A DNA stretch of 42,893 bases from Chlorobiota bacterium (GCA_013152655.1 JAADFW010000082.1:1-42893), one strand, 5' to 3'. Numbered from the stretch's first letter, positions 34,405 through 42,893 are shown. Notes: a model not told the origin generated them from the sequence alone. Numbers and translations: made by a program.

Positions 34405-35235
34405 TTAAAAAGAATAGTTTACACTAAAATGAGGCCCTAGCCCAAATACCTGGTGTCTTGAAAATGCTAAATCAATATTCAGGTTTTTTAAAACATAACC
34501 AATGCCAAAAGTATTGGAAACAGGCTCGCTTGCAATTCCGGCACGTAAATAAAGTTTGTTGGCAAAAAAGTATTCAATACCGGTTTTAAAAACAATTTTT
34601 TCTACTAACCCTTTTTGAGTTTCAATTGTCATTAATACATTATCGGAAAATCGGTAGCCAATTCCCAAACGGAGAATAGTTGGCAAGCGTTCATCATCGT
34701 AAATAGCGAGTTTTGCACGTGTCGGATTATAAATATGAGCGCCAATAATAAGATTCTCAACAGGTTCGGCCCTAATGCCGGCCTCTACAACAACCGATCC
34801 TCTATTTCCGTACTCTTCAGTAAAATATGTATTAAAATAATCTAATTGAATGCCGGCAGAAAAAGTTTTGCTAAACGACTTGGCAAACGACAATCCAACT
34901 TTTGTAGTATTAAACTTTGAATAGCCCCAGTGAGTAAGATTTAATCCAAACACACCATTTATAACCGGATAGGCAAAAACCAACGAAGTTAAACTTAACT
35001 CTTTTATTTGAAAACGATTTTCGTAATACAAACCCAGTTCGGGTGTTTTTATATAGGCCAAACCGGCTTGGTTGTGCTGAACCGACCAAATATCTTTTAA
35101 CACCACACTTGCATTGGCCATTCCGGCCGAACGAGCTCCGGTTGGAAAATTTTCCGTTCCTGCATAACTTTGCAGTACTAAGTGAAATAAAACCAAAAAA
35201 AATAAGTATCTGATATTCAAAACTAAATACCTCAC
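34405..35235 (-). CDS. PorV/PorQ-like outer-membrane beta-barrel protein
   Basis: Protein of 276 residues beginning at a GTG codon (35235). The ATG overlapping it is out of frame and meets TGA at once, and no other in-frame start precedes the signal peptide (LFFLVLFHLVLQSYAG). The mature N-terminus, FPTGARSAGMANASVVLKDIWSVQHNQAGLA, matches the N-terminal hatch motif of PorV/PorQ/FadL-like barrels. Repeated beta strands follow, and the C-terminus is the aromatic PHFSVNYSF. PorV-type proteins carry T9SS cargo or serve as export partners, but this could equally be a generic barrel of that superfamily. It begins 3 bp after the purE stop, so it depends on the purE transcript. Confidence 0.7.
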   Translation of the reverse strand: MRYLVLNIRYLFFLVLFHLVLQSYAGTENFPTGARSAGMANASVVLKDIWSVQHNQAGLAYIKTPELGLYYENRFQIKELSLTSLVFAYPVINGVFGLNLTHWGYSKFNTTKVGLSFAKSFSKTFSAGIQLDYFNTYFTEEYGNRGSVVVEAGIRAEPVENLIIGAHIYNPTRAKLAIYDDERLPTILRLGIGYRFSDNVLMTIETQKGLVEKIVFKTGIEYFFANKLYLRAGIASEPVSNTFGIGYVLKNLNIDLAFSRHQVFGLGPHFSVNYSF

Positions 35236-35238
35236 ATC

Positions 35239-35745
35239 TTAGTTAACTTTAAATTGATATTTAACTGACGATAGTTCCTTATTTGCTTTTACTATTTTTT
35301 CTTTTAGTCCTTCTTTATAGTTCATTACTTTTTGTGCTATTTTTGCATTGCTCAAACCTAACATTTGTGCCGCCAAAATAGCTGCATTTAATGAAGCATT
35401 AATCCCAACGGTTGCAACAGGAATTCCCGGAGGCATTTGTACAATAGCAAGCAATGCATCCATCCCGTCTAAAGTAGCATTAATGGGTACGCCAATAACC
35501 GGTATTGAAGTCATAGAGGCAATTACACCCGGCAAATGAGCAGCCATTCCGGCACCGGCAATAATAACTTTTAATCCGTTTTCAACTGCCGACTTTGCAA
35601 ATTTCTCAACTTCTTCCGGTGTACGATGTGCTGAAAGTGCATTCATTTCAAAAGGAATTTCCATGTCATTGAAAAATTTTGCTGCTTTTTCCATAACCGG
35701 AAGGTCTGACGTACTTCCCATAATTATGCTTACAAATGCTTTCAT
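35239..35745 (-). CDS. purE: N5-carboxyaminoimidazole ribonucleotide mutase
   Basis: PurE class I enzyme of 168 residues. The substrate-binding loop is [10 protein letters not shown], the conserved SAHRTPE block carries the catalytic histidine, and [26 protein letters not shown] is the core signature. [28 protein letters not shown] follows. It converts N5-CAIR to CAIR in de novo purine synthesis, in the cytoplasm. It is complete and of normal size. It is first in a three-gene operon with two outer-membrane barrel genes, an odd mix that may only reflect shared transcription. purK is not nearby. Confidence 0.96.
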   Translation of the reverse strand: MKAFVSIIMGSTSDLPVMEKAAKFFNDMEIPFEMNALSAHRTPEEVEKFAKSAVENGLKVIIAGAGMAAHLPGVIASMTSIPVIGVPINATLDGMDALLAIVQMPPGIPVATVGINASLNAAILAAQMLGLSNAKIAQKVMNYKEGLKEKIVKANKELSSVKYQFKVN

Positions 35746-35872
35746 AGTAAAATTTATTTTAAAACTATAATGTTAAATGTTTTTATTAAAAGATACAATT
35801 TTATAATTTACTAAACAGTTTAATTTGTATTTTCGCAAGATACTTAATTTTCAAAATTTATATATCATTAAT

Positions 35873-36409
35873 ATGAACAAAGTTAAAGTATTAGATAAAG
35901 AATTTGTAGTATCAATTACCAAAGATAAAATACAAGATGCTGTCAGGAAAATGGCTGATAAAATGAATGCCGACCTTAAAGGGAAAGACATAATTTTTAT
36001 GGGTATTTTAAATGGCTCTTTTATGTTTGCAGCAGATTTATTCAGGCAAATTAAATTAGATTGCAGAATTACCTTTTTAAAACTGGCATCGTACCAGGGA
36101 ACCACCTCTTCAGGCAATGTAAAACGATTAATAGGACTGCATGAAGATATTAAAGGAAAAACGGTTATTGTACTTGAAGATATTGTTGATACGGGAATTA
36201 CTTTGGATAATATTAAAAAACAATTGATTGGCTATGAGCCGGAAGAAATTAAAATAGCTACTTTTCTTTTTAAACCGGATGCCTACCAAAAAGATATTCC
36301 TATTGATTATGTTGGCATTGAAATTCCTAATGATTTTATTATTGGTTACGGGCTTGATTATGATGGTTTTGGAAGAAATCTGGAAGAAATATACACTTTA
36401 GCTGTTTAA
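35873..36409 (+). CDS. hpt: Hypoxanthine phosphoribosyltransferase
   Basis: The ATG at 35873 gives 178 residues, the normal length. The frame could extend to a TTG at 35825, but those 16 residues are not family-like. Motifs: FMGILNGSFMFAADLFRQI, FLKLASYQGTTSSG (flexible active-site loop region), VIVLEDIVDTGITLDNI (PRPP-binding loop), and the C-terminal PNDFIIGYGLDYDGFGRNL (purine-binding and metal Asp). It salvages hypoxanthine and guanine to IMP and GMP. It is divergent from purE with a 127-bp shared upstream region, bringing salvage and synthesis genes together, and precedes adk. Confidence 0.95.
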   Translation: MNKVKVLDKEFVVSITKDKIQDAVRKMADKMNADLKGKDIIFMGILNGSFMFAADLFRQIKLDCRITFLKLASYQGTTSSGNVKRLIGLHEDIKGKTVIVLEDIVDTGITLDNIKKQLIGYEPEEIKIATFLFKPDAYQKDIPIDYVGIEIPNDFIIGYGLDYDGFGRNLEEIYTLAV

Positions 36410-36499
36410 TTATTAAACTTTTTATTCCTAAAATTCTTGAATACTCTAATTACAACTATATAATTTATAAAATTAATCATTAACCAAAAAATATCTTAT

Positions 36500-37072
36500 A
36501 TGTTAAACTTAGTACTATTTGGGCCTCCGGGAGCAGGAAAAGGAACCCAGTCTGATAAGTTAATAGAAAAATACGGACTTATACATTTATCAACCGGCGA
36601 TATTTTACGTTCGGAAATTGCTGCTAAATCTGAGTTGGGAATTAAAGCAAAAACATTTATGGACAAAGGCGAACTGGTTCCTGACGAAGTAGTAATTGGC
36701 ATGATAAAGTATAAGTTAACAGAAAACAATCATTCTAAAGGGTTTATTTTTGATGGTTTCCCCAGAACAAAAGAACAAGCTGATGCACTCGATAAATTAT
36801 TAGACGAGCTTGATACTTATATTGCAGCTATGCTGGCATTAAAGGTTGAACATGAAGAATTGGTGAAAAGACTATTGAAAAGAGGAAAAAACTCAGGGCG
36901 CCCCGATGACAGGAATACGGAAGTTATTGAAAACAGGATAAAAGTTTATCATAATTTAACCTCTCCGCTAATTAAGTATTATTCCGAACAAAATAAATAC
37001 CAGGCAATTGACGGAATGGGAACAATTGATGAAACTTTTAACAGATTATGCCAAAAAATTGATACACTTTAA
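36500..37072 (+). CDS. adk: Adenylate kinase
   Basis: Short-form adenylate kinase of 190 residues. Visible are the P-loop GPPGAGKGTQ, the AMP site LSTGDILRSEI, FDGFPRTKEQADAL, and the lid arginines in KRLLKRGKNSGRPDDRN. The lid is the short version without zinc-binding cysteines. It interconverts ATP plus AMP and two ADP. It lies 90 bp after hpt on the same strand. It is complete. Confidence 0.96.
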   Translation: MLNLVLFGPPGAGKGTQSDKLIEKYGLIHLSTGDILRSEIAAKSELGIKAKTFMDKGELVPDEVVIGMIKYKLTENNHSKGFIFDGFPRTKEQADALDKLLDELDTYIAAMLALKVEHEELVKRLLKRGKNSGRPDDRNTEVIENRIKVYHNLTSPLIKYYSEQNKYQAIDGMGTIDETFNRLCQKIDTL

Positions 37073-37760
37073 AGAGGTTTTTCAAAACTGTATTATTAAA
37101 ACATTAACTTTCTTTAATCAATATAAATATGCAATTTTACTTCTAAACAGAAAGAATAACTACTCAATTCAGTATATTACCATATAAATACTGATGTTTC
37201 GGAGTTAAATGAAAATATTAAAAATTAATGAAATAAATCTTTAAAACAAAATGGGAATATAGATAATACACAGAAGGTAAGCATGTTAACTAATTTTGTA
37301 AACATTGACAATTATGCTGCTGAATATCAATATGAAAATGATTTCAGGGTAGAAAGCAGTTTTACCTATAGTTGGGTCGAGCCTGATTTTATAATGCTGT
37401 TCTAATATGAGTAATAGAATAATATTTATAATTAAACTTAACAAATGTTTGAGCGAGCGTCGAAAAAAATGCGTGCCACGTGCGAAACAGTTGCAATGAA
37501 ATGCCAAAGAGCTTATTTTTTTCATGATTTTTTTGTTTACTTTTTTCATCATAGGAAAAAAGTAAAAGCCTGCCCGGCTTGAGGGCAAAGAATAAAATGG
37601 AATTAATAACTCATTTTTAGACTTTAGCTAATGGAAATATTAATTCATTGAATATCAGTGATATTTGAAATAGATAAAATACATAAATAATTGATTATAT
37701 GTATATTAATTTAGAGTGCGAAACATTAGTAAATAAAATATAAATTCACTTTAATAATAA
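37073..37760. other. 688-bp gene-free region with repeat elements between adk and obg
   Basis: No gene of recognised family is present. One 40-codon plus-strand frame (37283-37405, starting MLTNFVNIDN and ending FIMLF) cannot be supported and may be a relic. From about 37440 to 37590 the composition changes to a GC-richer, repeat-like stretch (TTTGAGCGAGCGTCG, then GCGTGCCACGTGCG), followed by a perfect hairpin and GCCTGCCCGGCTTGAGGGC. The rest is AT-rich with no clear promoter. Confidence 0.5.
37536..37566. repeat. Perfect 12-bp inverted repeat inside a repeat-like intergenic segment
   Basis: TTTACTTTTTTC (37536-37547) and GAAAAAAGTAAA (37555-37566) pair perfectly around a 7-base loop (ATCATAG). 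From memory, similar T-rich hairpins next to GAGCGAGCG and GCCTGCC blocks are dispersed in Bacteroidota genomes, so this may be the end of a non-coding mobile repeat. Confidence 0.6.
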
Positions 37761-38750
37761 ATGGGACAATCTAATTTTGTTGATTATGTAAAAATATTTT
37801 GCCGCTCAGGAAACGGAGGTTCGGGGTCTGCTCATTTACACAGGGATAAGCTTACCACAAAAGGTGGCCCTGACGGCGGTGACGGTGGAAGAGGTGCCCA
37901 TATTATTCTTAAAGGCAACAAGCAGTTATGGACTTTATTGCACTTAAAATATAAAAAACACATACTTGCCGAACATGGCGAAAGTGGTTCGAAAACATTA
38001 AAAAAAGGTGCTAACGGAAAAGATGTAATTTTGGAAGTTCCACTCGGGACAGTTGCAAAAGATGCTGAAACCGGAGAAGTACTTTTTGAAATTACCGAAC
38101 ATGACGAATTAAAAATATTAGTCCCCGGTGGCAGGGGCGGATTAGGAAATATTAATTTTAAATCGGCTACAAACCAAACACCGCGTTATGCACAGCCGGG
38201 TGAACCCGGGCAAGAAAACTGGGTAATATTAGAGTTAAAAATTCTGGCTGACATTGGCTTAGTTGGCTTCCCAAATGCAGGCAAATCAACATTGTTGTCA
38301 GTAATTTCTGCAGCAAAACCAAAAATTGCCAACTATGAATTTACAACCCTTATTCCCAACCTCGGCATAGTTAATTATCGCGACAATAAATCATTTATTA
38401 TGGCCGATATTCCGGGAATAATTGAAGGAGCTCACGAAGGGAAAGGGTTGGGCTTAAGGTTTTTACGCCATATTGAAAGAAATTCAATACTTCTTTTTAT
38501 GGTTCCGGCTGATGCCATAAATATTAAAGAACAATATGAAATTTTATACAATGAATTACGGTTATATAATCCTGACTTGTTAGATAAAAAAAGAATTCTT
38601 GCTATCTCAAAAACCGACATGTTAGATGAAGAATTGATGTTGGAAATGAAAAAAGAATTACCTGACGTTCCATATGTTTTTATTTCATCTGTTGCAAAAA
38701 AAGGTTTGATGGAACTAAAAGACTTAATTTGGAAAAACTTAACATCATAA
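37761..38750 (+). CDS. obgE: Obg-family ribosome-assembly GTPase
   Basis: Protein of 329 residues. The N-terminal Obg fold (about 1-160) is glycine-rich: [18 protein letters not shown], then [16 protein letters not shown] and [31 protein letters not shown]. The GTPase domain follows with G1 [10 protein letters not shown], switch [15 protein letters not shown]3 [17 protein letters not shown]4 SKTD and G5 SSVAKKG. It ends after the G domain with no C-terminal OCT domain, normal for the short form. It is needed for large ribosomal subunit assembly and stress control. It lies 10 bp before the PAP2 gene, likely co-transcribed. Confidence 0.96.
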   Translation: MGQSNFVDYVKIFCRSGNGGSGSAHLHRDKLTTKGGPDGGDGGRGAHIILKGNKQLWTLLHLKYKKHILAEHGESGSKTLKKGANGKDVILEVPLGTVAKDAETGEVLFEITEHDELKILVPGGRGGLGNINFKSATNQTPRYAQPGEPGQENWVILELKILADIGLVGFPNAGKSTLLSVISAAKPKIANYEFTTLIPNLGIVNYRDNKSFIMADIPGIIEGAHEGKGLGLRFLRHIERNSILLFMVPADAINIKEQYEILYNELRLYNPDLLDKKRILAISKTDMLDEELMLEMKKELPDVPYVFISSVAKKGLMELKDLIWKNLTS

Positions 38751-38760
38751 ATTAAAAAGC

Positions 38761-39330
38761 ATGTTGCATTTTTTACAACAAGCCGACACAACACTATTTC
38801 TGTTTCTGAATGGCTTACACTCAGATTACCTTGACCGTGTAATGTTTTTAATAAGCGGAAAAAAAGAGTGGATTCCGCTTTATATTGCTATTATCATTTT
38901 AATAATTGTAAAATTTAAGAAGAAAGGCCTGTTAGCAATATTTGCCTTAATTATTCTTTTGGTATTAACCGATTTTGTTTCTGTCCATTTGTTCAAGAAT
39001 GTGTTTCAACGTTTACGCCCCAGCCATAACCCCGAATTAGCCGGAATTGTTCATATAGTAAATAATTATAAGGGAGGAATGTACGGTTTTGTTTCTTCAC
39101 ATGCAGCTAATAGCTTTGGTTTTGCAACTTTTCTGGTTTTATTGTTTAAAAATAAATATTTTTCCGGATTTATGCTTGCCTGGGCTACTATTGTTTCTTA
39201 TAGCAGGATATATTTAGGAGTACATTATCCGGGTGATATTATTTGCGGGGCTGTTCTCGGTATATTATTAAGCTTTGGAATATTCTATTTATACCAATTA
39301 AGTGTAAAAAAATATTTTCAACCAAAATAA
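38761..39330 (+). CDS. PAP2-family membrane phosphatase
   Basis: Integral membrane protein of 189 residues with about five or six helices. The three-part phosphatase signature is present: K-x6-RP in KNVFQRLRP, SHAAN in GFVSSHAANSFG (with the catalytic His), and SRIYLGVHYPGD (Arg and second catalytic His). Likely substrates are undecaprenyl pyrophosphate, phosphatidylglycerophosphate or phosphatidic acid, with the active site on the periplasmic side. It follows obg by 10 bp. It is complete; the exact substrate cannot be decided. Confidence 0.9.
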   Translation: MLHFLQQADTTLFLFLNGLHSDYLDRVMFLISGKKEWIPLYIAIIILIIVKFKKKGLLAIFALIILLVLTDFVSVHLFKNVFQRLRPSHNPELAGIVHIVNNYKGGMYGFVSSHAANSFGFATFLVLLFKNKYFSGFMLAWATIVSYSRIYLGVHYPGDIICGAVLGILLSFGIFYLYQLSVKKYFQPK

Positions 39331-39410
39331 ATAATTAGTGCAACCGTTTTAAATACAATGTTGTCATTACTCATAGTATTTTATCTGTTTGTTAATCTAA
39401 TTTTTATTTG

Positions 39411-39944
39411 ATGTCTCAATTACATTACCTATATTTGTTAAAGAAGCAAACAATATTTAATAGTTTTGTTTCAAGTTTTATTGCTGTTTTTAAGCCCAAA
39501 ACACAGGATAAAAACACTCAAGTAGTTAAAAATAAAGAAGTTTCTAAAATCAACATGAAAGTTTTTAAAATTGAAAGAACCGCCACCTCGCCAAGAGTTA
39601 TACTCGATAAAAAAAGTGGTGTATTAGAGATAATGGGTGCTTCAATTCCTGAAGATGCCGATGGTTTATATGTCCCTATAATTGAATGGCTTGAAGAATA
39701 TGCCGAACATCCTAACGAAAAAACTATTTTTAACTTCGGATTAAAATATTTTAATACCTCTTCATCAAAACTTTTATTAGATATTTTATTCCTTCTTAAA
39801 GGAATTTATGATAAAGGAAATGATGTACTTATAAAATGGCATACTGAAGAACATGATGATGATATGAAAGAAACAGGTTATGACTACGCTGATATTCTTG
39901 GCGTCCCTTTTGAATATATTACCGTTCAGGAAGATGAAATATAA
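39411..39944 (+). CDS. DUF1987 / SiaC-type regulatory protein
   Basis: The conserved DUF1987 domain starts at MKVFKIERTATSPRVILDKKSG (ATG at 39555). It continues with LEIMGASIPEDADGLYVPIIEWLEEY and FNFGLKYFNTSSSKLLLDILFLL, then ending GVPFEYITVQEDEI. Family members such as Pseudomonas SiaC are small phosphoproteins that are switched by a PP2C phosphatase/kinase pair. The frame is open upstream to an ATG at 39411, giving a 48-residue extension (first residues MSQLHYLYLL) that is not typical of the family. Either start is possible; 39555 (129 residues) is the family length. No siaA/siaB-like partner is seen nearby, so its regulator is elsewhere or absent. Confidence 0.75.
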   Translation: MSQLHYLYLLKKQTIFNSFVSSFIAVFKPKTQDKNTQVVKNKEVSKINMKVFKIERTATSPRVILDKKSGVLEIMGASIPEDADGLYVPIIEWLEEYAEHPNEKTIFNFGLKYFNTSSSKLLLDILFLLKGIYDKGNDVLIKWHTEEHDDDMKETGYDYADILGVPFEYITVQEDEI

Positions 39945-40008
39945 TTTTTAGCCTCATACTCTTTTTTTACTATTGCAACTACACAGTACTATATTAAATA
40001 GCAACAGA

Positions 40009-40045
40009 TTTTTCCGATTTTAATTAAATTTTTTAATCGGAAAAA
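40009..40045. repeat. Inverted repeat upstream of gcvH
   Basis: TTTTTCCGATT (40009-40019) and AATCGGAAAAA (40035-40045) pair perfectly over 11 bp with a 15-base AT loop. There is no U-run after the stem on the plus strand. It may close the DUF1987 transcript or be an operator just upstream of the gcvH promoter. Confidence 0.5.
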
Positions 40046-40055
40046 TGACGACTAT

Positions 40056-40087
40056 TCTGTATAATCTCAAATAAAAATGTAATTTTG
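40056..40087 (+). promoter_or_regulatory. Predicted promoter of gcvH
   Basis: TCTG (40056-40059), a 20-bp spacer and TAATTTTG (40080-40087) match the -33/-7 pattern (3 of 4, and a perfect TAnnTTTG), 23 bp before the ATG at 40111. Confidence 0.5.
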
Positions 40088-40110
40088 AAAAAAATTAAAA
40101 TCTTAATATT

Positions 40111-40491
40111 ATGAATATTCCTGCCAATTTAAAGTACACAAAAGATCACGAATGGGTACGTGTTGAAGGTGACGAAGCCTTTGTAGGCGTAACTGATTTT
40201 GCTCAAAGCGAGTTGGGTGATATTGTTTTTATTGAAATTGAAACTGTTGGAGAAACGCTCAATAAAGAAGAAGTATTTGGAACTATTGAAGCCGTAAAAA
40301 CAGTTTCAGATATGTTTATGCCTGTTGCAGGCGAGATTTTAGCATTCAACGAAAAGTTGGAAGATACGCCTGAAGTAATAAACAAAGACCCATATGGCGA
40401 AGGCTGGATAATAAAACTGAAAATAAGCAACACAAAAGAGTTAGACGAATTACTTGATGCAAAAGCTTACGAAGAACTTGTAAACGCTTAA
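40111..40491 (+). CDS. gcvH: Glycine cleavage system H protein
   Basis: Protein of 126 residues, normal length. It opens with [13 protein letters not shown] and contains [18 protein letters not shown]. The lipoylated lysine lies in [21 protein letters not shown], and the C-terminal part is [16 protein letters not shown]. The lipoyl arm shuttles the aminomethyl group between the P and T proteins in glycine oxidation. It stands alone here with its own promoter and a strong terminator; gcvP and gcvT are not in the window. Confidence 0.97.
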   Translation: MNIPANLKYTKDHEWVRVEGDEAFVGVTDFAQSELGDIVFIEIETVGETLNKEEVFGTIEAVKTVSDMFMPVAGEILAFNEKLEDTPEVINKDPYGEGWIIKLKISNTKELDELLDAKAYEELVNA

Positions 40492-40510
40492 ATGCGTTTA
40501 ATCCTTTTTT

Positions 40511-40550
40511 AAAAAACCTGATTGAGCAATTTAATCAGGTTTTTTTATTT
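40511..40550 (+). terminator. Rho-independent terminator of gcvH
   Basis: AAAAAACCTGATT (40511-40523) pairs perfectly with AATCAGGTTTTTT (40533-40545) around a 9-base loop, ending in a T-run. It starts 20 bp after the gcvH stop. Confidence 0.85.
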
Positions 40551-40858
40551 TTTATCAAACATAATCACCCATATTCTGTACATTTTCCATTCTAAACCCC
40601 ACTGCAAATTAGAATGAAATTAAATTGCTTTGAAATATTTTCAGCCTTGCCTGATATCCTTAAAACAAAATATTCCAAATAAACACCTGACACTCACGCA
40701 TTTACTTTCAAATAAAACTATTTTATAGCACTAAAAGCCGGTTGTAAAACATATTACTTATTTAAACAAACACTTTACAAAATCATTTATATTCAGTAAA
40801 TTGTTGCGTTTTTTTCTAATTTATTAACCAACAAATATTAACTTAAAAATTTACGCTT
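40551..40858. other. Gene-free stretch before the final secreted-protein gene
   Basis: About 308 bp of AT-rich DNA between the gcvH terminator and the next start. I see no open frame of note, no consensus -7 box and no strong repeat. The promoter of the downstream gene should lie here. Confidence 0.5.
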
Positions 40859-42893
40859 ATGAAAAAAATTATAAACAACTTAAGTTTACTAATTAGTTTT
40901 ATTGTATTAATTTCAACTTTAACTTTTGGTCAGGCAAATGTTATTATAACTGAAGTTTGCGATGCAAGTACATATCAAGCATCTTTTGTTGAGATTTATA
41001 ATGCAGGTGATGCTAATCAGGATATTACAAATTGGGAGTTATATGAAAATGGATCAAAAATTTATACTGTAGGTTCAATTACATTATCTCCAGGTCAATA
41101 TATGGTTTTTATAAGAGGAACTATAAATGATTTAGAAGGATTATTTAATACTTATCAAGGTGATTACTATGATAGTGGAAATGGAATTTTTAACGGTAGT
41201 GATTATTTTGAATTAAAAGATAACTCATCAGTTTTACAAGATAATGCAGGAACTTCGGGTTCAACAACAGCTTCAAATAGTTGTTACCAAAGAAATGATG
41301 CTTTATCAAATGGACAAGTTATTTCAACTGATTGGACTAAAATATCAAATAGAGATGATGCTACACCTGGTTATGCAAATTCTACAGTTTTAGCAAATGA
41401 TAATTCAGGTGTTATTTCCGAACCAACATCGTTATCAGTTTCTCAAATAACAAATGACAAAATGAATATTACCTGGACAAAACCCGGTGGTACTTTTAAT
41501 ACAGATTGGCACGGAGTTGTTGTTTTTGTTAGAGATGGTAGTGCAAACGATGCAGTTGTGGCAAGTACCGATGGCATTGATTTTACCGGAAACTTGACTT
41601 ATGGAAGTGGAACCCTTAGCGGAAACAGTTATTGTGTTGCCAGGCAAGCAACCGATGCAGATGGAGATATTGTTGTAACCGGATTAACCGAAGGAAATAC
41701 TTATTATGTTATTGCATATACATATAAAGAAGTTACAGGTGATTACAACGATGATTCTTGGTCTGATGCTGCTACAGAAACAAATGACATAGCAAATATT
41801 GAAGAAACCTCCTCTTTTACAGCTAATGGAGGTAATCTACAGGCGGGCCTTAGCTGGACTAACCCTGCAGGAACAGTTACTGATTATTGGGATCAGGTTA
41901 TTGTTTTAGCAAAATCGGGTTCTGCAGTTGATGCTACCCCAAGCGGAGACCCTTCTTCTTATACTGCAAATGCAGCATTTGGCTCAGGAACTGAAGTAGG
42001 AACAGGTAATTTTGTGGTTTATAAAGGAACCGGAACAAGTGAAACTGTTACTTCACTTACTAATGGGATAACATATTATTTTAAAGCATTTGTTTACTAT
42101 TTAGATGAAGGAAGTGCACATGATTATTCAAGTGGTGTAACATCTTCAGCTACACCAAACCTTGTTATAACACCATCATCTGGTGATTTAATTATTACTG
42201 AATTTTCAGGTGGTGGGATAAATGGTGCTTATCAGGACGAATTCATTGAGTTGTATAATAACACAGACAACCCAATTGATCTTTCTACTGTTCATGTCAA
42301 ATATTATGAATCAACTCAAGAAGGTAGCACTCTTGATTTATCTGGTCAACTTTCTGCACGAGACTTTTATATTATTGCTGCCAGAACTTCTGGTTATATT
42401 AATCTTACTCCTGATGTTAATGGTAGCTGGAGTTTTAACAATAGTGGATATGTTGAATTGTTAGAAAGTACAACAATAATTGACTATGCCGGAACTTCAA
42501 GTGATAAATTAATTAATGGGAAGAATTACGAAAGAATAGATCTCACACAAGATGGAACTGATATTACTAATCATTGGATTGATATAGGATCTAATGCTAC
42601 TGATGATGCAATAAATACAAATATTGCATGGAATGGTTCAACAACAGACTGGAATACAGGCTCGAACTGGGATTTTCAAAGCGTACCGGGTTCAACAACA
42701 AACGTTGTTATTCCTTCCGGAGGCTCCCTTCCTGTTATTACCTCAGCAGCCGAGTGTAACAACCTTACTATAGATGCAAGTGCAACCTTAGACATTAACC
42801 CTAATTATTCATTAACCGTAAATGGCGATTTAACTATAAATGGTACGTTTACTATTAATTCCGATGCTACCGGCACAGGTTCTCTAATTACTC
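40859..42893 (+). CDS. Large secreted lamin-tail / Fn3-like protein, 3' end outside the window
   Basis: Open from the ATG at 40859 to the window edge (at least 678 codons) with no stop. A signal peptide (KKIINNLSLLISFIVLISTLTFGQ) is followed by a lamin-tail domain at about 27-160 (VIITEVCDASTYQASFVEIYN, then LSPGQYMVFIRG). Two fibronectin-III-like modules follow, at about 180-305 (LSVSQITNDKMNITWTKPGG) and 315-435 (LQAGLSWTNPAGTVTDYW). A second lamin-tail domain starts near 442 (LIITEFSGGGINGAYQDEFIELYNN). Then comes WNTGSNWDFQSVPGSTTNVVIPSGG, the start of a module common in Bacteroidota surface proteins. A T9SS C-terminal signal is expected beyond the edge but is not seen. Adhesion or an exported enzyme are both possible. 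Confidence 0.85.
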   Translation, partial: MKKIINNLSLLISFIVLISTLTFGQANVIITEVCDASTYQASFVEIYNAGDANQDITNWELYENGSKIYTVGSITLSPGQYMVFIRGTINDLEGLFNTYQGDYYDSGNGIFNGSDYFELKDNSSVLQDNAGTSGSTTASNSCYQRNDALSNGQVISTDWTKISNRDDATPGYANSTVLANDNSGVISEPTSLSVSQITNDKMNITWTKPGGTFNTDWHGVVVFVRDGSANDAVVASTDGIDFTGNLTYGSGTLSGNSYCVARQATDADGDIVVTGLTEGNTYYVIAYTYKEVTGDYNDDSWSDAATETNDIANIEETSSFTANGGNLQAGLSWTNPAGTVTDYWDQVIVLAKSGSAVDATPSGDPSSYTANAAFGSGTEVGTGNFVVYKGTGTSETVTSLTNGITYYFKAFVYYLDEGSAHDYSSGVTSSATPNLVITPSSGDLIITEFSGGGINGAYQDEFIELYNNTDNPIDLSTVHVKYYESTQEGSTLDLSGQLSARDFYIIAARTSGYINLTPDVNGSWSFNNSGYVELLESTTIIDYAGTSSDKLINGKNYERIDLTQDGTDITNHWIDIGSNATDDAINTNIAWNGSTTDWNTGSNWDFQSVPGSTTNVVIPSGGSLPVITSAAECNNLTIDASATLDINPNYSLTVNGDLTINGTFTINSDATGTGSLIT

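Noticed and set aside
37286-37588. 100-codon minus-strand frame between adk and obg
   Set aside because: It runs through the hairpin and the repeat-like stretch, and similar spurious frames arise wherever this kind of repeat lies; no protein-like conservation is recognised.
40009-40045. Intrinsic terminator for the DUF1987 gene
   Set aside because: The stem is perfect but followed by A-rich rather than T-rich DNA on the plus strand, so it is listed only as an inverted repeat.

Overview
The window is an AT-rich chromosomal piece (roughly one third G+C by eye) from a member of the phylum Bacteroidota. The evidence is a SusC/SusD pair, several secreted proteins with type IX secretion (T9SS) C-terminal sorting domains, a PiT/DUF47 pair, an unusually long amidophosphoribosyltransferase, lack of Shine-Dalgarno sequences, and several promoters with the Bacteroidota -7 motif TAnnTTTG. 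It resembles an uncultured Bacteroidales/Marinilabiliales-like genome, but I cannot place it more precisely. No tRNA, rRNA or CRISPR array is visible.

Layout. (1) 1-3.8 kb, accessory region: the 3' end of a three-Cys-motif partner (TcmP-like) gene, its DUF5131 partner, and an orphan HsdR-type restriction/helicase subunit broken by three separate exact tandem duplications (19, 8 and 7 bp). That gene also carries two in-frame copies of a palindromic repeat and sits behind an 11-bp phased repeat array. (2) 3.8-8.6 kb, minus strand: a saccharopine-dehydrogenase-family protein, then an SDR oxidoreductase, a TetR regulator and a long-chain acyl-CoA synthetase. Palindromes of FadR type precede the TetR and SDR genes. 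(3) 8.7-13.8 kb: a membrane GAF/PAS sensor without an output domain, a PiT phosphate transporter with its DUF47 partner, and a Crp/Fnr regulator. (4) 13.8-25.3 kb, minus strand: a starch/alpha-glucan utilisation locus transcribed susC-susD-susE/F-GH13 amylase-CotH kinase. The last two are T9SS-secreted, and a 37-nt palindrome separates susE/F from the amylase. (5) 25.6-40.5 kb: mostly housekeeping genes. These are universal stress protein, SPOR protein, split transketolase, long PurF, WxxGxW-repeat protein, threonine aldolase, a purE / PorV-like barrel / helix-hairpin-helix barrel operon, hpt, adk, obg, PAP2 phosphatase, DUF1987 and gcvH. (6) 40.9 kb to the end: the start of a large secreted multidomain protein that runs off the window.

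How the genes fit together. The susC-to-CotH block binds and imports alpha-glucan fragments and cleaves the polymer outside the cell; the secreted CotH kinase is an unusual member. The acyl-CoA synthetase/TetR/SDR block looks like a small fatty-acid regulon. purE, the long purF, hpt, adk and transketolase are scattered nucleotide/pentose-phosphate genes. The most unusual part is the decayed restriction gene at the left edge. Every other gene seen in full reads through without interruption, so the damage appears specific to that gene.
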